DNA from: Bacteroides sp.
GTDB lineage: Bacteria; Bacteroidota; Bacteroidia; Bacteroidales; Muribaculaceae
Direction of reading: 5' to 3'
DNA: 64,000 nt
Assembly: GCA_014802425.1 (NCBI GenBank)
Contig: JAAVCH010000008.1
Coordinates: 5,710-69,709, forward strand
Positions 34,241-43,640 of the stretch are shown here, piece after piece; the stretch's first letter is position 1; each line of letters opens with the position of its first letter. The position numbers were made by a program, and so were the translations under genes. Below the pieces are notes generated by a model, which did no database searches, was not told the DNA's origin, and was given only the letters and a program-made list of their open reading frames with translations.

Positions 34241-37036
34241 ATGTTAAAACTCAAGTTAACCTCCGTCCTGGCCCTTCTGGCCTGGATAGTGCCGGCAGCC
34301 CCGGCACAGGTGGTCACCACCGAGCCCTCGCCCCTCTACGACAACAGCGAGAACGTGGTGATCTATTTCCACGCCGACCAAGGCAGCAAAGGACTCGCCA
34401 ACCTCCCCGAGTCGACCAAAGTCTACGCCCACACCGGCGTCATCACCGAGAAATCGAAGAACGACACCGACTGGAAATACGCCACCGACTGGTCAAAACC
34501 CGATGACAACCACCTGATGACCTACATCGAGCCCAACCTCTACTCGCTCACCATCGGCAACATCAAGGAATTCTACGGCATCAAGTCGGCATCCGAGGTA
34601 GTGGAGAAACTCGTGTTCGTATTCCGCGACGCCTCCGGCAACAAGACCGGCAAGCTCGCCAACGGCGGCGACATCACCGTCGACGTCATCTCCACCGCCC
34701 TGAAGCTCGACTTCACCACACCAGGCCTCAGCAGCACCACCGTCACTTCCAAGGCCCCGACCGTCAACTTCCACCTCGAAGCCAACCAGCCGGCCGACAA
34801 GGTATGGCTGACCATCAACCTCCAGGAAGTGGCCTCGGTCACTGACAACTCCGTGCTCGATTTCGAGTACACGTTCACCCAGACCGGCCAGTACAACATC
34901 AACGCCTACGCCGAGAAAGACGGCGTGAAGGTGTCGAAGAACCTCATGCTCCGCGTCGTGGAAGGCTCCGAGCAGGGCGACTATCCCGGAGGAGTGCCGC
35001 AGATGGGCGCCGTGCGCCAGGCCGACGGGTCGGTCATCTTCTGCCTTGCCGCCCCGCTCAAGGAGGACGTCAAGCTCCTCGGATCGTGGATGGGATTCGA
35101 CACGGCCAACCCCGTGGCCATGAAATACCAGGACTACGATGGCCAGCGCTACTTCTGGGCCTCCGTCAGCGGCCTTGACACCGACAAGCCCTACACCTAC
35201 TACTTCAAGGTGGACAACACCTACAACGTAGGCGACCCCTACGCACGCCTCATCCTCGACAAGAACAACGACAAGTACATCCCCGCGTCGGTCTACCCCG
35301 ACATGCTCCCCTACCCCTCGGAAATCAAGGACAACGTCGTGTCGCTTGCCGTATATCAGGACAACATCAACGACTACGCCTGGACCGACTCCGGATTCAA
35401 GGCCCCGAAGAAGACCGACCTCGTGATCTACGAGCTCCTCTTCCGTGACTTCACCGGCACCGAAGGGAAGGCCAGCGGCAACGGCACCGTGCGCCAGGCC
35501 ATCGACAAGCTCCATTACCTCCACACCCTCGGAGTGAACGCCATCGAGCTTCTCCCCATCAACGAATTCAACGGCAACATCTCCTGGGGCTACAACCCCA
35601 ACTTCTACTTCGCCCCCGACAAGGCCTACGGCACACCGGACGACTACAAGGAATTCATCGACAAGTGCCATGAGCTCGGCATCGCCGTGATCCTCGACCT
35701 CGTCTTCAACCAGACCGACTGGCAGCATCCCTGGTACGTGATGTATCCCGCCGGCCAGAACCCGATGTACAACGCCGACGCACCCCACGCCTACAGCGTG
35801 CTCAACGACATCAACCAGGGCCACCCCCTCATCCGCCAGCAGTGGAAGGACGTGGTGAAGTACTGGATGGAGGAATACCACGTCGACGGCTTCCGCTTCG
35901 ACCTCGTGAAGGGCCTCGGCGACAATGACTCCTACGCCAACAACGGCGACGCCGCCACCAACGCCTACAACGCCACCCGCGTGGCCAACATGCGCGCCAT
36001 CCAGGAAGCCATGGACGAAGTGAACCCCGACGCATACTTCATCAACGAGAACCTCGCCGGAGCCAAGGAAGAGAACGAAATGGCGCAGACCGGCATGATG
36101 AACTGGGCCAACGTCAACTACAACGGCGGCCAGTTCGCCAAGGGCAATAAGTCGGACTCCGGCCTGGCCCGCATGTACGCCCCCAAGGACAGCCGCACGC
36201 AGGGTTCGACAGTGGCTTATCTTGAATCGCACGACGAAGAGCGCCTCGCCTACATGCAGCAGAAGAACGGCGTGGCCCTCGTGAAGCAGGACCACGGCGT
36301 GGCCATGCGCCGCCTCGGCTCCGCAGCCGCCCAGATGATCATGTGCCCCGGAGCGCACATGATATGGATGTTCTCCGAAATGGGCAACGCCCAGACCACC
36401 AAGAACGCCGACGGCGGCAATAACGTCGACCCGAAAATCGTCAACTGGGCTCTCCTCGACGATCCCGACAACGGTGGCCTGATGACCAACTACTCGCAGC
36501 TCATCAACGTGCGCCTCGACAACCCCGAATTCTTCGATGTAGAGGGGGGCGCCACATTCACCGTCAACACCGCGGCCTCCAACTGGAACAACGGCCGCTC
36601 GCTGATCTCGGCCGTCGACGGAAAGCAGATCATCACGGTCATCAACCCCAACGTGGACCAGGAGATCTCCGTGCAGGTGCCCTTCACCTCCACTTCGCAG
36701 AGCGACTACTCGATCCTCTGCAAGTCGTATGCCACCAACCCGACATTCAATGTGGCCGAAGGCACAGTGACCCTCCCGGCCAACGCATTCGCCGTCATCG
36801 CCTCGAAAGGGGTGTCGAGCGGCGTGGAGGAAGTGGCTGCCGAAGCCGCTCCGCTCTCAGTGCGCGGCGCAAAGGGTGAGCTCGTGGTCGACAACGCTCC
36901 GGCCGGCTTCGAGGTCTACGACCTCGGCGGCGCCCTCCGCGCCTCCTCAGTGGCCGTAAGCGGCCGCGTAAGCCTCCCCGCGGGCCTCTACATCATCCGC
37001 AGCGGCGCGGAAGCCCGCAAAGTGGCGGTGCTCTGA
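34241..37036 (+). CDS. Large secreted GH13 alpha-amylase-family enzyme with starch-binding-like N-terminus and sorting-type C-terminus
   Basis: 931 residues. Signal peptide (MLKLKLTSVLALLAWIVPAAPAQ), then an N-terminal beta domain (about 30-150) of the kind found on Bacteroidales amylases, an Ig-like linker, an E-set/CBM48-like module ('VKLLGSWMGFD', near 285) and a GH13 barrel from about 400. Catalytic Asp554 (GFRFDLVKG), Glu603 (FINENLAG) and Asp665 (LESHDEERL) are all present. The last about 80 residues ('LVVDNAPAGFEVYDLGGALRASS...LPAGLYIIRSG') form a sorting-like tail. Expected to cut alpha-1,4-glucans outside the cell or at its surface, feeding the SusCDEF system 5 kb upstream. A strong terminator follows. 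Confidence 0.88.
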   Translation: MLKLKLTSVLALLAWIVPAAPAQVVTTEPSPLYDNSENVVIYFHADQGSKGLANLPESTKVYAHTGVITEKSKNDTDWKYATDWSKPDDNHLMTYIEPNLYSLTIGNIKEFYGIKSASEVVEKLVFVFRDASGNKTGKLANGGDITVDVISTALKLDFTTPGLSSTTVTSKAPTVNFHLEANQPADKVWLTINLQEVASVTDNSVLDFEYTFTQTGQYNINAYAEKDGVKVSKNLMLRVVEGSEQGDYPGGVPQMGAVRQADGSVIFCLAAPLKEDVKLLGSWMGFDTANPVAMKYQDYDGQRYFWASVSGLDTDKPYTYYFKVDNTYNVGDPYARLILDKNNDKYIPASVYPDMLPYPSEIKDNVVSLAVYQDNINDYAWTDSGFKAPKKTDLVIYELLFRDFTGTEGKASGNGTVRQAIDKLHYLHTLGVNAIELLPINEFNGNISWGYNPNFYFAPDKAYGTPDDYKEFIDKCHELGIAVILDLVFNQTDWQHPWYVMYPAGQNPMYNADAPHAYSVLNDINQGHPLIRQQWKDVVKYWMEEYHVDGFRFDLVKGLGDNDSYANNGDAATNAYNATRVANMRAIQEAMDEVNPDAYFINENLAGAKEENEMAQTGMMNWANVNYNGGQFAKGNKSDSGLARMYAPKDSRTQGSTVAYLESHDEERLAYMQQKNGVALVKQDHGVAMRRLGSAAAQMIMCPGAHMIWMFSEMGNAQTTKNADGGNNVDPKIVNWALLDDPDNGGLMTNYSQLINVRLDNPEFFDVEGGATFTVNTAASNWNNGRSLISAVDGKQIITVINPNVDQEISVQVPFTSTSQSDYSILCKSYATNPTFNVAEGTVTLPANAFAVIASKGVSSGVEEVAAEAAPLSVRGAKGELVVDNAPAGFEVYDLGGALRASSVAVSGRVSLPAGLYIIRSGAEARKVAVL

Positions 37037-37110
37037 CGCTGAGCTTAACTATTGATCGCATCTTTTGACTCTCTTTTAGAGAAAAGAGATATCCCTTTAA
37101 CTTTAAGTAA

Positions 37111-37146
37111 CCAATAACGCCCCCGCCGGGGGCGTTTTGTTATTGG
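37111..37146 (+). terminator. Terminator after the secreted amylase
   Basis: CCAATAACGCCCCC and GGGGGCG-TTTTG-TTATTGG form an extended hairpin with a T-rich 3' arm. Confidence 0.88.
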
Positions 37147-37365
37147 TCGGCAGGGAATGCACTTCCTCCGCCGAATCCATAATGTAAGACAGGCTCCGGA
37201 GCCCAGCGGCGGCCGGAAGCCGAAGTGGCCTTAAATTATGCCCCGGGTGGGTATGGCGGCCGCGATGGCCCCCAGGCCGACCCGGAATGGAAACATGAAT
37301 TGTCTAAATTTTGGGTTATATACATTAGTAATTTCTATCTACGCTTTCCCCTACGGAAGCGGGAG

Positions 37366-37397
37366 AACCCGGACGTCGAGAGATGCCCGGGTTTTTT
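37366..37397 (+). terminator. Orphan terminator upstream of the RSH gene
   Basis: AACCCGG and CCGGGTT with a 14-nt loop, followed by TTTT. It has no gene directly upstream: 37147-37365 has no convincing ORF. See the small RNA finding. Confidence 0.65.
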
Positions 37398-37443
37398 CTT
37401 TGTCCCCGGAGGCCGAAGTCGGCATAATCCCGAGATTTTTTAT

Positions 37444-37451
37444 TATTTTTG
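37444..37451 (+). promoter_or_regulatory. -7 box of the RSH gene
   Basis: TATTTTTG ends only 4 nt before ATG 37456, so the transcript should be nearly leaderless and the longer track start (37225) is not credible. Confidence 0.6.
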
Positions 37452-37455
37452 CCGT

Positions 37456-39027
37456 ATGACTCCCGAATTGTCCTTTTCCCTGCCCGCCGACGCGGAATCC
37501 GCACGTATCCATGAGGCCTACCGCCGCCTCATCGACGCCTACCTGCGCAGCAACCACCGCCGTAAGGTGGAGAGGATCGAGAAGGCCTTCCGCTTCGCCT
37601 CGGCCGCCCATGCCGGCGGACGCCGGCGCAACGGCGACCCCTACATACTCCATCCCCTGGAAGTGGCACGTATCGCCGTGGCCGAACTCGGCCTCGGCTC
37701 CACCTCCATATGCGCCGCCCTGCTACACGACGTGCTCGAGAACTCCGACTACACCAGCGAGGACATCGAGGACGCCTGCGGTCCGAAGGTGGCGGAGATC
37801 GTGGAGGGTGTGGCACGCATCTCGGGAGGGATACTGGGACGTGCCGCCGAAGTGCAGGCCGACAAATTCCGCAAGCTTCTGCTCTCGATGTCGAGCGACG
37901 TAAGGGTGGTGCTCGTAAAGATGGCCGACCGCATGCACAACATGCGCACCCTTGACGCCCTGGCGCCCGAGAAACAGCGGCGTGTGGCCGACGAGACCCT
38001 CTACGTCTACGCCCCGCTGGCCCATCGACTCGGACTTTCCCGCTTCAAATACGAATTCGAAGACCTGGCCATGCGCTACAACCATCCCCAGGAATACGCC
38101 GACATCTGCTCGCGCGTGGTAGACTCCGAGGCCGAACGCCGCAGGATAACGGAGGAATTCGTGGCGCCCGTGCGCCGGCGCCTCGACGAGGCAGGATTCA
38201 GCTACGAAATCGCAGCCCGCGTGAAGAGCGCCTATTCCATATTCAACAAGATGGAGAAGAAGGGGGTGCCTTTCGAGGAGGTCTACGACATATACGCCGT
38301 AAGGGTCATCTTCGACAATGCCGACGACGAGGACGAAAAACTGCGGTGCTGGCAGATCTACACCTTCTTCGCCGACAACTATCAGATCCACCCCGGACGC
38401 CTGCGCGACTGGGTGTCGGCCCCTAAGGCCAACGGCTACCGCGCCCTGCACCTGACCGCGATGGGGCCGGCCGGGAAATGGATCGAAGTGCAGATACGCT
38501 CGCGCAAGATGCACGAAATAGCCGAGCTCGGATTCGCCGCCCACTGGAAATACAAGACCGACGACACCACCCCCGAAGCCGAGCTCGACACCTGGATGAA
38601 CACCATCAAGGAGATCCTGGCCAACCCGGGCCCCGACGCCATCGACTTCCTCGACACCATCAAGCTCTCCCTCTACTCGAAGGAAATCTATGTCTTCACC
38701 CCGGCCGGCGACCTGGTGACGCTCCCTTCCGGCTCGACGGTGCTCGACGCCGCGTTCGCCATCCATTCCGACCTCGGGGTGCACTGTGTGGCCGGACAGG
38801 TCAACCGCCGCCTGCTGCCGCCGGGCCACCGGCTCGAATCAGGCGACCAGATACGCATAATCACGGCCGACTCACGCCATCCGGCCCCCGACTGGCTCGA
38901 CAGGTGCATCACTCCCACCGCCCGCCACAAGATAAAGACATTCCTACGGAAGCAGGCCGACAACGCCGCCCCGGGCCAAGCATCCGGTCCCGGTCAGCCG
39001 GACTCTCCCTTCTTAAATCCCGCTTAA
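37456..39027 (+). CDS. Short RelA/SpoT-family (p)ppGpp protein, HD-synthetase-TGS only
   Basis: 523 residues from the ATG (MTPELSFSLP), well short of the roughly 730 of full RSH enzymes. The HD hydrolase domain (about 45-200) has 'PYILHPLEVARI' and His91-Asp92, and 'VKMADRMHNMRTLDAL'. The synthetase domain (about 230-380) has 'YDIYAVRVIFDN' and 'APKANGYRALHLTAMGP...EVQIRSRKMHEIAELGFAAHWKYK'. A TGS domain follows ('IYVFTPAGDLVTLPSGSTVLDAAFAIHSD'). It ends with a Pro/Gly-rich tail and lacks the helical, zinc-finger and ACT regulatory domains. The usual hydrolase Glu-Asp pair after HD is Glu95-Asn96. It probably makes and may not degrade (p)ppGpp. Confidence 0.88.
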   Translation: MTPELSFSLPADAESARIHEAYRRLIDAYLRSNHRRKVERIEKAFRFASAAHAGGRRRNGDPYILHPLEVARIAVAELGLGSTSICAALLHDVLENSDYTSEDIEDACGPKVAEIVEGVARISGGILGRAAEVQADKFRKLLLSMSSDVRVVLVKMADRMHNMRTLDALAPEKQRRVADETLYVYAPLAHRLGLSRFKYEFEDLAMRYNHPQEYADICSRVVDSEAERRRITEEFVAPVRRRLDEAGFSYEIAARVKSAYSIFNKMEKKGVPFEEVYDIYAVRVIFDNADDEDEKLRCWQIYTFFADNYQIHPGRLRDWVSAPKANGYRALHLTAMGPAGKWIEVQIRSRKMHEIAELGFAAHWKYKTDDTTPEAELDTWMNTIKEILANPGPDAIDFLDTIKLSLYSKEIYVFTPAGDLVTLPSGSTVLDAAFAIHSDLGVHCVAGQVNRRLLPPGHRLESGDQIRIITADSRHPAPDWLDRCITPTARHKIKTFLRKQADNAAPGQASGPGQPDSPFLNPA

Positions 39028-39083
39028 TCCGGAATCATCCGGTCCGATTCCGGCAAACACTGGTCTAAAAAAACTTTCCCGCC

Positions 39084-41141
39084 ATGAAGCGAATTTTCTC
39101 AAAATACAATCTAATCCGTACCGGTCTCCTGCTGGCCGCCACCGCCATCGTGCTCCTCATCGTGCCCCGCGCCGACCATCAGAGCTACACCTACGAACTC
39201 AACCAGCCGTGGAAATACCCCTTGCTGACCGCCGAATTCGATACTCCCATCCTTCGCGACTCCACATCCATGCGGCAGATGCACGACTCCGTGGCCTCCA
39301 ACTTCATCCCGTTCGCCCTGCGCAACGACTCGACGTCGGCCCACAACGTGGAGCGTTTCGCCACATCCGCCCGGGGGGAAGTGAGCGCCCAGGAGGCCGT
39401 CATCCTCACCGGCGCCCTGAAGCACGTCTACAGCCTCGGCATCGCCGACGCCCAGCTCTACGGCTACATCCACGGCGGCAACAACACGAAGTACCGCGTC
39501 ATGACCCATTCCGGCGCCAACACCGGGGCCGGAGTGGTGCAGACCTACGAAGGCGCGGATCTGCTCACCCCGCGCCAGGCCTTCGAATACATCGACTCAG
39601 TCTACGCCACCGCCACCGGCAAGCCGCGCCATGAGCTCCCCGCGGCCGTGGCCCGCTCGCTCGGCAACATCCTGACCCCCGACTTCTCGGTCGACTCCAT
39701 CAACGACACCAAATACCGCGACCAGGAATTCCTCAACGTCAGCGGAGCGCTCGGCGTCATCAAGAAAGGTCAGCGCATCGTGGACCGTGGCGAGATCATC
39801 ACCCAGCAGATATTCACCAACCTCAACACCTACCAGGAGATGGTGTCGAACCAGACGTCGCGCGTCAGCCACTCCTACTTCTACATCGGGCAGGGCCTCT
39901 ACATCCTGCTTATCTGGCTGATGCTCTACGGCTTCCTCGCCATCTACCGCAAGAACATATTCCAGGACGCGGCCAAGATGACGTTCCTCATCACGTTCAT
40001 CACCCTCTTCGCGGTGATCTCCACCCTCGTGCTTGAGTTCAATCCCATCGCGCTCTACGTCATGCCCTTCGCGGCCGTGTCAGTGGTGGTGATGGTGTTC
40101 TTCGACACACGCACGGCCCTCTTCGCGCTGCTGACGGCCGTGCTGCTGACGGCCCTCATCGCCACCTACCAGTTCCAGTTCATAGTGCTCCAGCTCCTCG
40201 CCGGCCTCGCCGCCAAGTACAGCATCCACCAGCTCTCGAAACGCAGCCAGCTGCTGCGCACTGCGGCCATAACGCTCGGAGTCTACTCCGTCACATATGT
40301 GGCGCTGCTCCTCGCCACCGACGGCGACCTCTCCGGGCTGGTGCCGGGGATGTTCCTGATGTTCGTGTTCAACTCACTCATCCTCTCGTTCGCCTACATC
40401 CTCATCCTCATCATCGAGAAGGTGTTCGGATTCACCTCCATGGTGACCCTTGTGGAGCTGTCGGACATCAATAATCCGCTGCTGCGCCGCCTGGCCGAGG
40501 AGGCCCCCGGCACATTCCAGCACTCCATGCAGGTCTCCACCCTCGCCGCCGAGGCGGCCCGCGCCATCGGGGCCAACACGCAGCTCGTGCGTACCGGAGC
40601 CCTCTACCACGACATAGGCAAGATGGAAAGCCCCGTCTTCTTTACCGAAAACCAGCACGGCGTCAACCCGCACAACGGCCTCAACCCCGAGACATCGGCG
40701 CATAAGATAATCTCCCACGTCACCGACGGCCTCGCCCTGGCCTCGAAAGCCAAGCTGCCGCAGGTGATCAGGAACTTCATCTCCGAGCATCACGGGCGCG
40801 GCCTGACCAAGTACTTCTACACCACGGCCGTCAATGAAAACCCCGACAAGGACATCGACCCCACGGCGTTCCAGTACCCCGGCCCCAACCCCCAGAGCAA
40901 GGAGACGGCCATACTGATGATGGCCGACTGCATCGAGGCGGCCTCGCGCAGCCTCAAGGACTACTCGCAGCAGAGCATCGACCAGCTTGTGGACCGCCTC
41001 ATCGACTCCCAGATAGCCGACGGCCTCCTCAAGGAATCCCCCCTCAGCTTCCGCGACATCGAGACCATCAAGCAGACCTTCAAGCGCCGCCTCGCCACCA
41101 TCTACCATACCCGCGTGGCGTACCCCACCATCAAGAAGTGA
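39084..41141 (+). CDS. 7TM-HD family phosphohydrolase (PgpH-like, c-di-AMP phosphodiesterase)
   Basis: 685 residues. One N-terminal membrane segment, then an extracytoplasmic 7TMR-HDED domain (about 45-270), then a seven-helix membrane region (about 275-460), then a cytoplasmic HD domain with 'HSMQVSTLAAEAARAIGANTQLVRTGALYHDIGKM' and 'ISHVTDGLALASKAKLPQVIRNFISEHHG'. The HDIGK and EHHG motifs are those of the PgpH class, which hydrolyses cyclic di-AMP. It follows the RSH gene by 56 nt, joining two nucleotide second-messenger genes. C-di-AMP activity is inferred from the family. Confidence 0.9.
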   Translation: MKRIFSKYNLIRTGLLLAATAIVLLIVPRADHQSYTYELNQPWKYPLLTAEFDTPILRDSTSMRQMHDSVASNFIPFALRNDSTSAHNVERFATSARGEVSAQEAVILTGALKHVYSLGIADAQLYGYIHGGNNTKYRVMTHSGANTGAGVVQTYEGADLLTPRQAFEYIDSVYATATGKPRHELPAAVARSLGNILTPDFSVDSINDTKYRDQEFLNVSGALGVIKKGQRIVDRGEIITQQIFTNLNTYQEMVSNQTSRVSHSYFYIGQGLYILLIWLMLYGFLAIYRKNIFQDAAKMTFLITFITLFAVISTLVLEFNPIALYVMPFAAVSVVVMVFFDTRTALFALLTAVLLTALIATYQFQFIVLQLLAGLAAKYSIHQLSKRSQLLRTAAITLGVYSVTYVALLLATDGDLSGLVPGMFLMFVFNSLILSFAYILILIIEKVFGFTSMVTLVELSDINNPLLRRLAEEAPGTFQHSMQVSTLAAEAARAIGANTQLVRTGALYHDIGKMESPVFFTENQHGVNPHNGLNPETSAHKIISHVTDGLALASKAKLPQVIRNFISEHHGRGLTKYFYTTAVNENPDKDIDPTAFQYPGPNPQSKETAILMMADCIEAASRSLKDYSQQSIDQLVDRLIDSQIADGLLKESPLSFRDIETIKQTFKRRLATIYHTRVAYPTIKK

Positions 41142-41207
41142 TTTTTAACTAATATTCGGAATAAATAACCCCGCCCCTGCGTTGTAAGTATATAACCCGA
41201 GAAGACA

Positions 41208-41744
41208 ATGACGATATTGCTTATCATACTCAGCGTAGCGCTCTGGGCAGGGGCTTTCTGCGCCGTGCCCCGCAGGATCATCCTCGCGCCGGCCCTCTCC
41301 TATCTGGCGATGGACGTACTGAGCTACGCGCGCCTCTCCGACGGCTCGCTCCTCTTCCCGCTCAGCAATACGATGAACATGTCGTGGCTCGCCATAACGC
41401 TGGTGGTGATGGTGATCATCATCCTGCAGAACCCCGCCATACGCCAGCAGGGGCGCGGCACGGCCTACATGACCATGGGAGCCCTGGCCGGCCTGGCCGT
41501 GGGGCTGCTCGCCTACACGTTCACGCCCTCGCTGCAGCTGCGCTACGCCGTCATGGTACTCGCCACGGCCGCCGGCATCATGCTCTCCGGGCTCGTGTTC
41601 ACCAACACTCCCGACGGCCGCTCCATAGCTCCCGGTTCGGGCCATTTCCTCCGTTACCTGCTGGCCAAAGGCTTCCCGATACTCGTGGCCGCAGGTCAGC
41701 TCGGCGTGGCGGCCGTGATGCTGCTCGCCCGCTATGCGGCATAG
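41208..41744 (+). CDS. Uncharacterised polytopic membrane protein
   Basis: 178 residues with about five membrane segments (residues 1-20, 25-40, 57-78, 85-105, 110-130) and a last one near the C-terminus. No conserved motif recognised. It starts with ATG 67 nt after the PgpH-like gene and lies 34 nt before the DUF4919 gene, so probably in the same transcript. Confidence 0.7.
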   Translation: MTILLIILSVALWAGAFCAVPRRIILAPALSYLAMDVLSYARLSDGSLLFPLSNTMNMSWLAITLVVMVIIILQNPAIRQQGRGTAYMTMGALAGLAVGLLAYTFTPSLQLRYAVMVLATAAGIMLSGLVFTNTPDGRSIAPGSGHFLRYLLAKGFPILVAAGQLGVAAVMLLARYAA

Positions 41745-41778
41745 GCCCCCTCCGACAATCCCCCCTATCCCGACCCTT

Positions 41779-42744
41779 ATGAAAAAGACCCTGCTTATCA
41801 TATTCCTTTCCCTCGCCACCCTCGGCGCCCTCGCGGCACCGGCAAAACCGTCAGCGGCCAAGTCACGCAAGATCACCGTGGAGAAGCCCGACTTCAAGCT
41901 CATCGAGCGTGTCACCCATGATCCGTCGAGCGAGTTCTATTACCCGAAGCTCATCACGGCCTTCAACCGCAACGACACCTCCATGACCAAGGAGCAATAC
42001 CGCAACCTTTACCTCGGCTACCTCTTCCAGGAGGATTACGACCCCTACCGGTCGTCCCCCTACAATGCCAAGTCCGACTCGGTGCTGACCCTCGTCACCG
42101 CCTTGAACGGGCGCATCAAGACCGTGACCGACTCCCTCAACCGCCTCGTAAAGGCCAACACCATATCGGGCCATGAGGCCGAGCTCCAGAAGGGGCGTCT
42201 CGAAACGCTCTACAAGCGCGAGCTCCGCGAGCTCTCGACGCTGGTGGAGCTTTCCCTTAAGGACAATCCCTTCGACCTGCGGCAGATGTCGGTGCTCGTA
42301 CACGCCTCGAAGGAGATGGGCAACAACATGAAGGCAAAAATATGGGAATACCGCCTCGAAAACCTCCTCGGAGCCATCAAGAGCACAGGCACCGGCGAGA
42401 ACATGGACAATGCCTTCTATGTCATCTATCCGATGCATGAATACAACATGATCCAGCTCCTCGGCTACGAGCCGACCGCCGTGGATTTCCCCGCCGAGGG
42501 ATTCGACTACATCAGCGTCCGTCCTGAGGAAGGGTCGAAGCGGCGCATAAAGAACCCCTCCGAGGGATTTTACTTCAACGTGGTCAACATGAGCGAGCAA
42601 TATGAGCTCAAGCACCCCGGCGAGGACGACGACGCCACACTCCAGGTTCAGGGTACGGACGACTTCATCGACCCCGACGACGTGCCCGCCCTCGACTCCG
42701 ACGATGAAGAGGCCATCGACCCCGACGAGATTCCCGCCGAATGA
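41779..42744 (+). CDS. DUF4919-family secreted protein
   Basis: 321 residues from the ATG (MKKTLLIIFLSLATLGALAAP, a signal peptide); the track's upstream start adds 15 proline-rich residues and is unlikely. The pattern 'KPDFKLIERVTHDPSSEFYYPKLITAFNRNDTSMTKEQYRNLYLGYLFQEDYDPYR' is DUF4919. The C-terminus ('EGFYFNVVNMS') is followed by a very acidic tail (DDFIDPDDVPALDSDDEEAI). No known activity; export to the periplasm is predicted. Confidence 0.82.
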   Translation: MKKTLLIIFLSLATLGALAAPAKPSAAKSRKITVEKPDFKLIERVTHDPSSEFYYPKLITAFNRNDTSMTKEQYRNLYLGYLFQEDYDPYRSSPYNAKSDSVLTLVTALNGRIKTVTDSLNRLVKANTISGHEAELQKGRLETLYKRELRELSTLVELSLKDNPFDLRQMSVLVHASKEMGNNMKAKIWEYRLENLLGAIKSTGTGENMDNAFYVIYPMHEYNMIQLLGYEPTAVDFPAEGFDYISVRPEEGSKRRIKNPSEGFYFNVVNMSEQYELKHPGEDDDATLQVQGTDDFIDPDDVPALDSDDEEAIDPDEIPAE

Positions 42745-42852
42745 GGCGCCGGAACAGCGGATGCAAGGACACCGGACTTGGACGCCGGGACAGCGGACGC
42801 ATTCCGACAACCGACAATACAATGCACAACCCAAAGACAACACACTGAAGCT

Positions 42853-43476
42853 ATGAATACAGAAAAAGAAAAAGTAGGACCCGGCAAATTCGTCAGATAC
42901 TCCTACACCCTTACAGAATACCCTGACGGCAAGCTGCTCTTCGAGACTCCTGCCGACGCACCCGACGAACTCGTCTACGGTGTGAGCCATGAAGTGATAC
43001 CCGGCCTTCTGGCCGCCCTCAAGGACCTCGCCGCAGGCGACAGGTTCGAGGTGGTGCTTCCTCCGGAGGCGGCTTTCGGTGAGCGTTACGACGACAACGT
43101 GGTGACTCTCGAAAAGGCCATCTTCGAGCGCGACGGCAAGCTCGCCGACGAAGTGGTGGTGGGCGCCGAGCTCCCCATGATGACGGCCGAAGGATTCCGT
43201 ATCCTGGGCCGTGTGCTCGAAATAGATGAGAAGAACGTCAAGATGGACTTCAACCACCCCTTCGCCGGCAAGACGGTGGAGTATAAAGGCGAGGTGGTGG
43301 AAGTGCGCGACGCCACCCCCGAAGAGCTCCAGCCCGCGCATGGATGCGGCGGCGGATGCTGTGGCGGCGGATGCGGCGACAAGCACGACGACGGCGAAGG
43401 CTGCTGCGGAGGCGGCAATCACGAAGGTGGCTGCTGCGGATCCCACGGCGAATGCCACGACGGCTGCTGCCATTGA
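42853..43476 (+). CDS. slyD: SlyD-like FKBP peptidyl-prolyl isomerase with Cys/His-rich tail
   Basis: 207 residues from ATG 42853 (MNTEKEKVGPGKFVRYSY). FKBP core parts: 'VYGVSHEVIPGLLAALKDLAAGDRFEVVLPPEAAFGERYDDNVV', and an inserted flap domain (about 75-135). 'MDFNHPFAGKTVEYKGEVVEVRDATPEE' is the classic SlyD NHPLAGK region. The C-terminal 45 residues hold 11 Cys and 6 His (for example GGGCCGGGCGDKHDD), as in SlyD metal-binding tails that store or deliver nickel and zinc. Whether it serves a hydrogenase or urease here is unknown. Confidence 0.92.
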   Translation: MNTEKEKVGPGKFVRYSYTLTEYPDGKLLFETPADAPDELVYGVSHEVIPGLLAALKDLAAGDRFEVVLPPEAAFGERYDDNVVTLEKAIFERDGKLADEVVVGAELPMMTAEGFRILGRVLEIDEKNVKMDFNHPFAGKTVEYKGEVVEVRDATPEELQPAHGCGGGCCGGGCGDKHDDGEGCCGGGNHEGGCCGSHGECHDGCCH

Positions 43477-43484
43477 TCCCATAC

Positions 43485-43513
43485 ACCCCGGGCCCCTCGC
43501 CCGGGGTTCTTTA
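43485..43513 (+). terminator. Terminator after slyD
   Basis: ACCCCGGG and CCCGGGGT pair, followed by TCTTTATT. Confidence 0.88.
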
Positions 43514-43601
43514 TTGCGCCTCCGGAGGAGAACCAACCGATGATTTCCTCAAAAAACACATTTTTTCAGAAAAACATAGCGCATAATTAAAACTTTTTGC
43601 G

Positions 43602-43609
43602 TACCTTTG
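43602..43609 (+). promoter_or_regulatory. -7 box of tRNA-Tyr
   Basis: TACCTTTG, a perfect match to TAnnTTTG, lies 31 nt before the tRNA 5' end. Confidence 0.6.
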
Positions 43610-43640
43610 CATTGTCAAACCCCGACAGTGACATTGACAA

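Noticed and set aside
34493-36358. 621-aa minus-strand ORF
   Set aside because: Antisense shadow of the secreted GH13 gene. High GC3 keeps the opposite frame open; the composition (Val/His/Gly-rich) is not protein-like.
37225-37455. 77-residue N-terminal extension of the RSH protein
   Set aside because: The extension crosses a terminator and the -7 box; the family alignment begins after the ATG at 37456.
41863-43536. 557-aa minus-strand ORF
   Set aside because: Antisense to DUF4919 and slyD genes, both supported by families and starts.
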